Positions 28,701 to 35,176 of a DNA stretch of 57,506 bases are shown one piece after another. A model generated the notes under the pieces. The model made no database searches, was not told the DNA's origin, and saw only the letters and a program-made list of their open reading frames with translations. Source of the stretch: a virus; IMG/VR virus record IMGVR_UViG_3300032322_001172, positions 1 to 57,506 of that record; one strand, 5' to 3'. The stretch's first letter is position 1. The number at the start of each line of letters is the position of its first letter. The position numbers were made by a program, and so were the translations under genes.

Positions 28701-31290
28701 TATCGCAGGTTAATGCTAATCCCATAGGTGCTGGGAAAGAATGTTTTAAAAATCTATTGGCATAATTTTGATAACCAGAAATATCTCTTAAATTAGAAAC
28801 TCCAGGTAATTTTCCTTTGAAATCAAAATTAAATTCTATAGCAGATGAAATATGGTCTACTGCCTGTCCTAGAGTAAATGTTTGCAAATCATTATTAAGA
28901 GGATTTTTTTCTAATCCTAGGGGTATTTCATAATATCCTTGATCAGGAGGAAGTTCTGTAATAATTTTTATAGATACTATATCATCCTTTTGAAAAGAAG
29001 TTTCAAAAGTAAATGTTTCTCTATTTCTAGTATACGGCGAAGATAATTTTCTACCGTTAAGATAAAAATTAACTATAGATGTCTTTTCATCAAAATAATC
29101 CCAGTTAACAGTATACAAATTTATTGAATTAGTTTGTTCATCAATTGTTAAGCTATCTACTATTGGTTGATTAAACTTTTCATTTAATGTAGTCCAACCG
29201 TTTGCAAAACTATTATCATTGAAAAGTTGATAATAACCAGTTTTCACATTTATAGAATAAGGAACTCGATCGATAGAATAATCAAATTTATCTTGTTCCC
29301 AATTCCAATCAAACTGTATATCTCCCACATTATCAATGTTGAGATAACTTATAGGAAATCCTAGCTCTGTATCTTTTGGTCCGTTTCCGAGTTTATAAGA
29401 TAAAATTTTAGTTCCGGCGAACGAAGAATTTGGATACTTGTCTAAATCTGAAAAACTAATACCTTGCTCATCAAAAGCATTAAACAACGGAGATTGATTC
29501 ACCTTGGTTTTTCTTTGGCTTAATTTCCATTGACTTCCATCGTAGTGATACATCAGTCCTCTATTGCCGCTAGCTTGAGGTAAATTTCCTCTTCTAACTA
29601 AAACAGATTCTCCTTCTATCGGGTCTGAATCTTCAGTTGGGATTAACGAAATTTGTCTTCGATTATTATGCTGAATGAATTTAACTTTATAAATTTTATT
29701 ATTAACTAAACTATCCTCGTCTGCTATAATCAATAATCTTGCGCCGTCGAATAATGGTTCTCCCTCAACTGTGAATCCGAGGCTTCCTTCTATCTTAGAA
29801 AAAACATCTGTGGTAAATTTGTCGATAAAATCAACCGGAGTTTTAGATCTAAATCCATGATTATAAAGTTTTATAGACTTTGTAAATTCTATAATCGGAC
29901 GACGGGCTCTTACTGATTCGTCTGCGGTAAAATCTTGCCCTCGCAATTTATAAGCATATTCAAGAACTGATCTATGGAACCATCTATTATATCTACTCCA
30001 CGGGTTATTGTCTCCGCTATCTCGAGCAATGGTGATATAATCTTTATATTTGGCTACTTCAGTTGCATCGTCAAATGGCTGCATATCAAATCCCGAGCCA
30101 TCAAATACAACTTCTTCTTCTGCATTTTGTATTCCTGTAGGAACAAGTCCTTGAACATTAGTTAAAGTAATTGCTGTACCAACACCTTCAACTAACCAAC
30201 TACCGTGGGAATAGATAGAAGGTGTAACCTGACCGATAAATTCTACTACTAGTCCATTAGTAAAAACTATACCGTTACTACTGGTATAAGATTCTTTTCC
30301 TAATACTTCTAGTTCAATATTAATTTTTGTACTTTCTTCTATATTGGCGATAATAAATTTGCCGAATCTGTCAGGATTTATTTTACTTTGATAAAATAAA
30401 ACATCAGGAGCATCATAGGGAACTTCAAATGTCAATATCCCGTTCTCTATCCCGTTGTTGGTTATTCCCTGATCATAATTCAAAACACTTGCGCCAGACA
30501 CTTCGTCTATAAATTCCCAGTTTTCAGAATCAAGATCGATCGTACTTCCGTCTGGACTGATTGCAACCCTAGCTCTCCATAGCTTGTTGTCAAATACCAC
30601 TAAGGATCCGGGTGCATATGGTAGAATAGGATTATACAATAATGAGCCGGTATCATAATTTGTTCTTATTAATAATCCTTCGTAAGGAGCATTTATTTTA
30701 AATTTATATGTTTGGCCCCTATATAAAGTAATCGTAGGATTATTTGTAAAAGCATCGGGTGTAAAAATATAGGTACTACCTACTCCTAGTTTAACTGAAT
30801 ATGTGCTTTCAATTGTTGAAGTTTGTCCAAGAACAGTGACTGGTGGGGGACATAATGCCTCCCAGTAATATTCTCTATAGTTAACAAACTTATCCCAGTC
30901 AATTGGCGGATTCCAAGAGTAATGAACTTGCTCTGTGATCTTATCGTCTTTCTCGTCTTCGTTTCCGAAAAATTTTATTTGATTTTTAAAATCTAGATAG
31001 TCATAAAATGCTTGTATTTTATCGTCAGATTTAACAGTTACGCCAACTTCTAACTGATATCTACTTCTTAGAGTTTCATCAGTATCGATGTAAACATCAG
31101 ATCCTTTATAGGTTTTTCCGTATCTTTTTCCTATGTAACCTACAGTTTTTTCTAATGTACCCGGCTGGGTTAACGCATCTAAAGTAGATGATAAAAATTT
31201 ATCGTTAGTTTCTGTCTGAAAAACTCGTGGTAAGAGTTCGACTGTCTTTCTAATAGGAATCTGGCTTACTGGAAAAATCTTTTTACTCAT
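16705..31290 (-). CDS. giant baseplate-associated structural protein (4861 residues)
   Basis: A single uninterrupted 14.6-kb frame, the largest gene here. It directly follows gp6 (1-base gap), the place of the gp7/gp10 wedge genes in T4. The N-terminus (about 1-150) is hydrophilic, with a PRVFQTETNDKF motif and Trp-rich WNPPIDW.kfvNYREYYW. At least seven CBM5/12-like segments of the form Y..G..V.Y....W.a.....W occur near residues 230, 1470, 1740, 2240, 2510, 2615 and 4720. About six FG-GAP/integrin-type blades (GDSFGTSLAMSRDG..lAVGAP and similar) lie between about 2170 and 2900, which suggests a beta-propeller. Two GG.GY..iP.V...G.G.GA.A motifs lie near 3335 and 3700. The C-terminal third repeats fibre-like DG.t..F.l...V.VNG...DY.. 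units. A role as a large tail or baseplate appendage that binds surface glycans is inferred. Confidence 0.75.
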   Translation of the reverse strand: MSKKIFPVSQIPIRKTVELLPRVFQTETNDKFLSSTLDALTQPGTLEKTVGYIGKRYGKTYKGSDVYIDTDETLRSRYQLEVGVTVKSDDKIQAFYDYLDFKNQIKFFGNEDEKDDKITEQVHYSWNPPIDWDKFVNYREYYWEALCPPPVTVLGQTSTIESTYSVKLGVGSTYIFTPDAFTNNPTITLYRGQTYKFKINAPYEGLLIRTNYDTGSLLYNPILPYAPGSLVVFDNKLWRARVAISPDGSTIDLDSENWEFIDEVSGASVLNYDQGITNNGIENGILTFEVPYDAPDVLFYQSKINPDRFGKFIIANIEESTKINIELEVLGKESYTSSNGIVFTNGLVVEFIGQVTPSIYSHGSWLVEGVGTAITLTNVQGLVPTGIQNAEEEVVFDGSGFDMQPFDDATEVAKYKDYITIARDSGDNNPWSRYNRWFHRSVLEYAYKLRGQDFTADESVRARRPIIEFTKSIKLYNHGFRSKTPVDFIDKFTTDVFSKIEGSLGFTVEGEPLFDGARLLIIADEDSLVNNKIYKVKFIQHNNRRQISLIPTEDSDPIEGESVLVRRGNLPQASGNRGLMYHYDGSQWKLSQRKTKVNQSPLFNAFDEQGISFSDLDKYPNSSFAGTKILSYKLGNGPKDTELGFPISYLNIDNVGDIQFDWNWEQDKFDYSIDRVPYSINVKTGYYQLFNDNSFANGWTTLNEKFNQPIVDSLTIDEQTNSINLYTVNWDYFDEKTSIVNFYLNGRKLSSPYTRNRETFTFETSFQKDDIVSIKIITELPPDQGYYEIPLGLEKNPLNNDLQTFTLGQAVDHISSAIEFNFDFKGKLPGVSNLRDISGYQNYANRFLKHSFPAPMGLALTCDKEINVIKSIQFAKKSYTEFKNAFLTLAAELEYPGNPVDFVDDIIEAWSKTKNSASPYSSSDMIGSGAYTTISYEVEDEGITTYALSEKFTLNELSKRAVYVYINKKQLINEKDYVFDNNFGFVRILHPLVEKDLVEIREYVSTAFNYIPPTPTSLGLYKKYTPFKFVDDTYQSPKEVIQGHDGSLIDTFGDYRDDAILELEFRIYNNIKSKYDYQFNDTDKIAGGYFGNSVYDKSQIDKIVTQEFLKWVQNTNINYIDNGFYDSENAFTYTYNRMTDPTQTRRLPGYWRGVYHWFFDTDKPHTRPWEMLGFSEKPDWWEEEYGAPPYTNQNLLLWEDLRDGVIRQGPRAGRYERYQRPSLLSHIPVNDSGELINPLASNVATNFSLINNSGPFALGDEGPVEYAWRVTSEWPFAFTIAMCLLRPFEFISRNYDNSKSKFNKIGQVISNKTNSFVKIEDLVSNENSSLSSGIVQYIRAYLRSKEISTSVLDNKLLGIDVNLSHRLSGFVDKDQQKYLLDSKSPKSSTSSIFIPGENYDIIFNVSAPIFSLSYSGVVIEKTNKGWILRGYDDLKPYFNYFEAVPSQKDPLIQVGGISEQFKDWSSDTLYSNGQLIRYRTDFYRAIKTHTSTETFEIVNWKKVPKVPLVGSVDAYRRRAFNEMFVKQLYYGTVLTKIQDVVDFLLGYEQYLKSQGFIFDGYDRDLAQSYDWTTSCKEFMFWTRQNWADGSIIALSPISKKIAVTIPIGVSDNLLDGFYEYRILRDDGQILSPDLINVYREFQSLTLSTNANTTDGIYFFRTHYVLKEHVTVFEDRTVFNDIIYDKTTGYRQERMRVQGYRTVDWDGDYTSPGFLFDNVNIQVWQPFKDYRLGDIVAYRSYNWTSLENQVGVETFDDTKWTKLDSKPEKQLIANFDYRINQIDDYYDVASEGLGASQRMLARHAIGYQTRDYLQNMAEDQVTQFRIYQGFIREKGTKNAITKVFDKLSRSGTDSIKLNEEWAFRIGRMGGIDEFQELEMELAKDNFKLNPQNIVVLPTGNTANQNYNINQSNFTRFFNGTFTRNINKTSLEEEPKHTPGYVKLDQVEHIVSSRDALLEYDITKVKENDHIWITFDKTSWTVLRFNESPILTIEEIIKDGTTFTITTARRHNLEVGDIVGIDVENLKGFFKVTNNELASTLNTFQIVNTATGPDPKLSTKIANNLRILTPVRFGNYNDIDEESAALLKNNSRLWIDNNGDGTWEVIKKKKQYSSKTISESGIAVPKSLGTKVVYNESLKQSFVSDPGSGVVLIYSEVGNNLNVKQVVTPPFGLDSAVKNSFGNEISISPDNRFLVISAPKASGIPSNFKGDLDKVLFDDGDNDPLTNPPPFADLDIFPNDIYLYRGKLWRAKTAQNIIFDGSTKIDVYTEDWEPAEFIPMNITGTNPGYEQQGVIFIYEYRNLQWEFRNALLSPRPSPGEEFGSKVTIGSNGLDYYMAVSAVGSLQNTGRVYLFNYQQNQSAVESFFGSLCNYNTNTIDFGDPHSYFTGQKVFYFNGTPDGVNVSTQDQPPPPEDNTEFYVIAVDTLRIQLASSIQDARDNLPINLLDIGIDDSSSHTLIREVRQSEWKILENHNYRGIYGEIPRSPTYGSLSLQPAFYPKGSIVYSNGKLWEAQTDTFEDGSTLSIESNDWLEVSNISTSCSLPFNLYLGNDHSTLAQGLLEENQYSELVKEGDSFGTSLAMSRDGSILAVGAPLSDGQYFVNYKGIWRPDVEYVEGQVVKYFDDDLTNSWGYYRLVDDRADQTVDSTVRSYGVKPGDHSSANGFLWDRIGDSTDESVGKVYIYQRNDGGVYKLRQTITSANLADLNDLVEDININVGDEFGYAIDLDYSGTTLVVTSPKADKNFTNQGSVYVFNTNGLANVNYRLKQKLASFEVYPNEYFGQDVSISPYTEKIVVGAKNTKYSLPTILNTYQDYVDARDNGAYYAEYIPATEELAISPTIFDQGKTKFIDQPGFAGAVYVFELKDTKYFLTEKIDTQLSPNESFGNSVDCGSNAILVGSPGYIQPAPHLAILAYDGPITGTARLFTKKEGVSSWEVLTTRSPVVEISKIQSISLYDAEKDVKIQDIDFIDPAKLKILAAAEQEIQYKTPYDPAIYNVGTEEKIIDPSLSWAEKHVGEVWWDTSKAKWLYYEQGDLDYRSGNWGTLAEGAEIVVCEWVETVFLPSEWAALADTNEGLAAGISGQPLHPNDDVYTIKELFNTTTGETTGTKYFYWVKGKVTLPETSNRKLSLANITSYISNPLGSGNAFIAFTSSNSIAAYNFNSVISSDKFYLNIQKFKNRTEANETHNEYFLMTENVASSIPPEKLEVKWIDSLIGYDQAGNRIPDPYLHPKQKYGIEYRPRQGMFVDRLLALRIAIDRINLILQDQPFADLIDFAILNSKDEAPSEVLREYDQIVDTYNDLSTVGVTRLKPGVLRANIINGQIESIDVIDGGFGYKSKEIYDQQRGLFKGPPVEIEGNGTGASAISLINSQGIITEVIVIFKGKKYSTANAKVRNFSVLVVNDETLNNFWSIYSWDSTRKSFFRTRSQAFNTSRYWTYADWWKTGYSDNDRIVREISNISLEPSIKVLVGDLIRIKEYSNGGWAIFEKISDTGIEFTDRYQLVGRQQGTIRFLESLYDPSIEGVGYDNTQTFDTAFYDIDNSKELRNIFRAVKENIFINEYDIEWNRLFFTCLRQVFSEQDYVDWAFKTSFLKASHSVGELEEKFNYKNDNLSSYQEYIDEVKPYRTTVREYLSKYNKTDVQNAGTTDFDLPPTYSSVTNTIINVSPRNSIITDYPWKWWSDNKGYSVVSIQVYDGGSGYTTIPKVSVDGDGVGATARAFISNGIVSGIEVLTRGSGFTQAPNVTIIGGTLERQAKAAVILGDGKARTFNLKIKFDRITKDGSVKNYNYTQTFIASGFTSVFELNYAPTFDKSQITVYKNDQIVLSSDFNISLFISELESYSLLKGKISFNTVPDKDDRIVVSYEKNSELFDAVSRINKFYAPAAGMANKEPSQLMTGIDFGGVQIQGTTFDVTGGWDALPWFTDNWDSVEASADYYHVCDGDTLDVTLPYTPADGQEINIYIKRLGNYKPGSYDTNEITGRVTYSGEIAEPPAIRIDDPFYNQLDDSSTSANPNAEMPTFIGDGITNTLEIGRYIQTFAGDILIFRPVESDGSVTITDTNLLDTKLSGGSLESTTTGQQVANNTINGIYTTARGIAAEEILIDGEKFVSPDQVPAPEENVPGQVLDSLSIRVFQSSISSVAPVQTRILYGDGVTQIFDIKATIFESKSLRVYVNKVLCDTENTDSTLLYSINFRTNQIEFFNPPPLYSIIEIISIGIGGVSILDYQEQVVDGNENRFLTAANYSSTTAVVTTVNGIATDSGFLNSSEVQGLPAGKTLVEFGQSPPRLARVKILVLGANPNTDITKLTLVRLNNQVSLYDGSTRSIEIENFQNLNRASANSSFIVELNGRYLRGVDTNYYVIEDKYLTIVSTFIGFETVYELSIGTDPSQPPGSILANNLKVFFNDSLAEFITDYVYDGVTKKIIINQEKLNTGDIVKIENDLESEYDIINNNLVVRSTVSLDENDILDITWFDEYPSMKIIADEFIGGKVVYKLPISPVSATYVWVYKNGTRLTQDVDYTVSLPRSTVNFVVHSTQQDIIKIIVFGSSIFRLPSGFEIYKDMLNIYQFKRWSVNEVELVKDLNYFDNEMEVNDASELAEPILTKNIPGVVYINGERIEYLQKNGNILKQLRRGSYGTPIGVLHASGSKVVDVGPNDTLPYNEEQSRNDFVSDGSTLIVGSLDFVPQLADKSRWYASGLYRDRGVFDINTSYSTKDLVSYNSSYYVNVKPSQGVLPNDTATSLWEPITIPENYGPCDMIEVFVAGRRLRKNPASMYEEEISSSSVDGDKVVEAEFTVDGESPTIRLTKPVPAGTRISVIRKLGKIWKDRGTTTIQSGASLLDNNTPVAKFIAQKSTKLPE

Positions 31291-31291
31291 A

Positions 31292-34200
31292 TTATGTTGT
31301 GCTTATAATAGAATTAGGATTAGCTCTAACCTCATAGGCTGTTAAGGCAGGAACTATAATAATGTCATCAACGGTTGCGCCACTCACTAATATTTCATCT
31401 GGCTTACTTTGAATCTCAAATAAACTTCCAAAAGATTGACCCGCTTGTGTTGGGACAATTACTATATTACTGATATCAGGAGCGACTGAATTAGTAATGT
31501 AGGCAATCAATTCTCCGAGATAAAACCTATCTCCAAAATCCCAATTATTAACATCAAAAAATTCATTAATTGCGATAATAATCTTTACCTTCAATTCGTT
31601 ATCATTGATACTCTTGTTGGGATTTTTAACTACCTTAAACTGTGCTCTTAACTTTTCTTCGGCTTTACTGCCAAACAAAACCTTATATCTCACAGGATGA
31701 TAAATTATTTCGTCGCTGATAGATTTAATAGAATCTAATTTAGATCCGTAAGTAAGTTTGAGATCTTCACTAGTTGGCGGCTCGGGTTCTTGAGCTAATC
31801 CGCCGGCTAACCAGATTCTATACAAACTATCATAAGATCTTGGTAAAAGAAAAATGTCTATGATGTTACTTACACTCGGATCAATTCTTCTATCTTCGCT
31901 GGCATTGTGAATATATTGAAACTTGATCCTGTCTCTTCCTATGTTTGCTCGGTACTGGCTTTGTAAAGACAAACTGTTATTAGATCTATTCACCTGTTTT
32001 ACTCGATCCTCGTCTGGATCATAAAAATATATCAGCTGACCGTCATTGAAGTCTGAGACATTTATTTCCGACTCTTTTTGTCTTACTAATATTAATTCAT
32101 TTGAATTATCAACTAAATCAAACACTTCATATCCATTGGCATCAACTATTTCTACAAAAAACAAATAGTTATTCTGTACATCTTCGCCGGCAATTATTTC
32201 AAAAGACTCTGGATTATCGATTACTCCATCGAAGTCTTTATCAGAAAAAGTGACTTTAATTTGAGAGGCTATTTCGTAGCCGTCATCAAACTTTATAGTA
32301 TCATTTACCTCAAATGGGATGTCTCTTTTTAAATTGTTGATAAAGTTCGAATCAGTATTGATTCCTAAAATTTTAACTTGATCAACTACTACTTTTCCTG
32401 CTGCATCATTAAATCGTTTTTTCGCTGCATCAAGATAAAATCTATTTTGTTCTCTGCTACCAAAAATATATTCTAAAGTTCTTATTCTCACAACATATCT
32501 GTCAGGTTCTTTCACAAACGCAATTATCCACGAGCTGTCGAGATTTGTATTAGTAATATCTCCGGCTTTACCTAAAGTAAAATCATCAACTAAATTTAAA
32601 TTTGAAGCTGTGATAATCTTCCACGAAAACGACTGTGTGTCGTATCGTAGGCCGAAATTTAAATTTTGAAATGCTTGATTAACAATTTCTATTTCTAAAG
32701 CAGTAGGCAAATCATTTACAAATTTAGGAACGACTCGTGTAATAATTGCACCGCTGGGAATTTCATCTGTGATAGATATAGCACCAAATCCCGAATTCAA
32801 TACTCCTTGACCTAGAGCTGTTCCGTCGCCGACAACATTAATAATCTTAGTCCAGAGTCTATCGACCTGATCTGGATCATTGGGATCTATATCTACTATC
32901 TTTCCTCTTCTAAATGCTTTGCCTGTAGGCGGTGAAAATTTAACTAAACTGTTTCCAACTACATACCTTAAGTTGTTGGTAGAAAAAGATCCGGTTTTTA
33001 AAACTTCATCTCCGTTGGTATTTTTAAAATACCCAGTGTTTCTATTCAACTCCGAGGTGATATTTTCCCAAACAATATTTCTATCAACAAATGGAATTTT
33101 ATCAAATTTAGTAAGATAAAAATTATAGACATCTGTAGAAGTAAAAATTGGTTCTATCTGTTCTCTAACAAAGTTAAAAATTTCTAAACGATTAAGGAAC
33201 TTAGCCGATATAGTTCTTTCTGATTCCTGTTTATAGATATAACCGTCATCACCAAATACATTTACAGAACTGTATTTTCCAGATGCATCAATAATTTCAA
33301 AATTTCTGCTGATGCCGCTAGAGCTTCTATTAATAGATTTTATTTTTAAGATGTCTTGAGAGCTAGAAAGAGGTGCTAGATTATAGTCTTCCCCAGTGAT
33401 CATTCTATTTTGTGTATAGTAAACCGCTGGAGCATTTTTTCTAATAGTATCTATATCTTCTGTCGTTGTCGCTGTTGTTACTGTAGATTGCAAGGACAAA
33501 GACATGTTTAAAGTGTAGACTTCTCCTTTTTTATTAATATATGGAAGACCTATATTAATACCTTTCATCTCAACAGGAGCGATAGCGTAAGATAAACCAT
33601 TACTTACTCTATAATAAACTCTAAAAGCTCCTCTAGGCAAGTTACCATAAATTCCATCTGAAAATAGAAGATCCACTTGATCGTTTTCTTTGGTTATGAC
33701 AGAATATATGTTTCTTATATTTTCGCTGACACTGTTATAGGCAATGTTGTTTCCAATAAGATTAGAAACCTGTGTCCACTCAGATACTTGATTTTCTGCG
33801 GCATCTAAACTAAAGAGCCAAACATCATCATTGTTAATGTTTCTTGAATTTACAGAAACAATTTCATTTACAGTAGGAACATCTATAGTAAATTGTGCTT
33901 GCTCTAAACTTCCTTGTTTGAACAATATAAAAAATCCTGTATTAGAACTTCCTGGTCCTTTGCTGTCATTTCTATAAATGAAACCTAATTGATTTCCTGG
34001 GGCAGGAGGTTCTTCTATAATTCTTTGATCTTTACTGACTCCTGTGCTCAGTATCTCAAATACAGTACTTCTGCTAGCTACATTCTTTGAAAAAGAATAA
34101 ACAGGCACATCATTATTATTAGTTCTGAATCTATATTGTTCAGTTAAAATTCCCTGAATATTAAAAGATCCCTGGCTTCTTCCAAACTCTACGCTGTCGG

Positions 34201-34693
34201 CCATTGCAGAATTTAAAATTAAAATAAATTGTTCTAGCCAGTTAGGATTAGTAGGATCGTTCCAAGAAATTATCTGGCTAGATAGATTCTTTCCGTTACT
34301 GTCTAAAATAGGTTCGTTGGTACTTGCTGTTACTAGTTTTAAGAGGCCTTGAGCTGCAACATTTCTTTTTGCATTGTAGCTGAGCATACGGGCAAGGCGA
34401 AGAACACTTTCTTTTCTTTCAGCTAACTCAATGAAATTTTCTCTAGATGCTAAGTCTATGCGGAAAGCTAGGCTTTGTCCTAAAAAAGAGATGGCATCAA
34501 TCAATGCCATATACTCAGAACTTTCAATGTAGTCATTGAAATCTTCTGGGTAATTTTCTCTTAGATATTCAATAATAACTCTTCGAAGATTTTCAAAGTC
34601 GTAAGATTTAAAATCAGCACTCTTAAATGTCTGATATATTCTTTTCCAATCTTCGTTTAGAAGCAAATTATTCTGTCTGCTTGTAGTGGTCAT
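31292..34693 (-). CDS. gp6: baseplate wedge subunit, gp6-like
   Basis: This 1133-residue protein starts with a region typical of gp6 homologues in T4-like phages of aquatic hosts: NEDWKRIYQTFKSADFKSYDFENLRRVIIEYLRENYPEDF, then SEYMALIDAISFLGQSLAFR and ARMLSYNAKRN (about residues 14-115). Towards the C-terminus it has a baseplate_J-like segment ending in ELIAYITNSVAPDISNIV. In T4, gp6 dimers join neighbouring wedges to form the inner baseplate ring. The gp25-gp6 order matches other T4-like phages. It is much longer than T4 gp6 (660 residues), with the extra length in the middle, for which I recognise no domain. A GGTAAATA box lies 18 bases before the ATG. Confidence 0.85.
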   Translation of the reverse strand: MTTTSRQNNLLLNEDWKRIYQTFKSADFKSYDFENLRRVIIEYLRENYPEDFNDYIESSEYMALIDAISFLGQSLAFRIDLASRENFIELAERKESVLRLARMLSYNAKRNVAAQGLLKLVTASTNEPILDSNGKNLSSQIISWNDPTNPNWLEQFILILNSAMADSVEFGRSQGSFNIQGILTEQYRFRTNNNDVPVYSFSKNVASRSTVFEILSTGVSKDQRIIEEPPAPGNQLGFIYRNDSKGPGSSNTGFFILFKQGSLEQAQFTIDVPTVNEIVSVNSRNINNDDVWLFSLDAAENQVSEWTQVSNLIGNNIAYNSVSENIRNIYSVITKENDQVDLLFSDGIYGNLPRGAFRVYYRVSNGLSYAIAPVEMKGINIGLPYINKKGEVYTLNMSLSLQSTVTTATTTEDIDTIRKNAPAVYYTQNRMITGEDYNLAPLSSSQDILKIKSINRSSSGISRNFEIIDASGKYSSVNVFGDDGYIYKQESERTISAKFLNRLEIFNFVREQIEPIFTSTDVYNFYLTKFDKIPFVDRNIVWENITSELNRNTGYFKNTNGDEVLKTGSFSTNNLRYVVGNSLVKFSPPTGKAFRRGKIVDIDPNDPDQVDRLWTKIINVVGDGTALGQGVLNSGFGAISITDEIPSGAIITRVVPKFVNDLPTALEIEIVNQAFQNLNFGLRYDTQSFSWKIITASNLNLVDDFTLGKAGDITNTNLDSSWIIAFVKEPDRYVVRIRTLEYIFGSREQNRFYLDAAKKRFNDAAGKVVVDQVKILGINTDSNFINNLKRDIPFEVNDTIKFDDGYEIASQIKVTFSDKDFDGVIDNPESFEIIAGEDVQNNYLFFVEIVDANGYEVFDLVDNSNELILVRQKESEINVSDFNDGQLIYFYDPDEDRVKQVNRSNNSLSLQSQYRANIGRDRIKFQYIHNASEDRRIDPSVSNIIDIFLLPRSYDSLYRIWLAGGLAQEPEPPTSEDLKLTYGSKLDSIKSISDEIIYHPVRYKVLFGSKAEEKLRAQFKVVKNPNKSINDNELKVKIIIAINEFFDVNNWDFGDRFYLGELIAYITNSVAPDISNIVIVPTQAGQSFGSLFEIQSKPDEILVSGATVDDIIIVPALTAYEVRANPNSIISTT

Positions 34694-34711
34694 TATTTGA
34701 TCCTTATTCGA

Positions 34712-34719
34712 TATTTACC
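34712..34719 (-). promoter_or_regulatory. putative late promoter box (GGTAAATA)
   Basis: This TAAATA-core box lies in the 42-base gap between gp25 and gp6, 18 bases before the gp6 ATG. The identical octamer precedes the fibre gene at 9710. Support is motif, spacing and recurrence. Confidence 0.4.
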
Positions 34720-34735
34720 TTAAAAAATTAAATGC

Positions 34736-35176
34736 TCAGTTAATGATTCCGTTATTGCGATCAAAATCAAAGGTCATTCTTTCATTGATGTCAAATGGAA
34801 TATAGGTTACATCCATTTCTATTCTTATACCAAAATCTGTTGAGTCAACGGCTACAGCATTAACTGATACCCTAGGATCATAATTTACAATGGCTTCAAC
34901 ATCGTCAGCTATGCGGTTTTTTACTTCTTCTGTAAATTGTTCAAACAGCATATCCCATATAATTGTTCCAAATTCTGGATTTTCTAGTTTTTCTCCTTTG
35001 CGGATATAGAAATGATTAACGATATCCTGTTTTACTATGTCGATATCAAATAACTTAAATTTTTTATTAGAGTTACTAGAACTAAAACCTTTATAGGTAA
35101 ATTTGCCTCGATCTTGATTAACAGATGTATATTGATTTAAGGCAACAGATTTTTGATTATAAAGTCTGCTGGTCAT
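34736..35176 (-). CDS. gp25: baseplate wedge subunit, gp25-like
   Basis: This 146-residue protein matches the GPW/gp25 family along most of its length: DIVKQDIVNHFYIRKGEKLENPEFGTIIWDMLFE, then DDVEAIVNYDPRVSV and a C-terminal MTFDFDR. The family is conserved in contractile injection systems, where it nucleates the sheath on the baseplate. T4 gp25 has 132 residues. The start ATG overlaps the gp5 stop as ATGA, so the two are translationally coupled. Despite the old 'lysozyme' label of the family, no catalytic activity is expected. Confidence 0.92.
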   Translation of the reverse strand: MTSRLYNQKSVALNQYTSVNQDRGKFTYKGFSSSNSNKKFKLFDIDIVKQDIVNHFYIRKGEKLENPEFGTIIWDMLFEQFTEEVKNRIADDVEAIVNYDPRVSVNAVAVDSTDFGIRIEMDVTYIPFDINERMTFDFDRNNGIIN

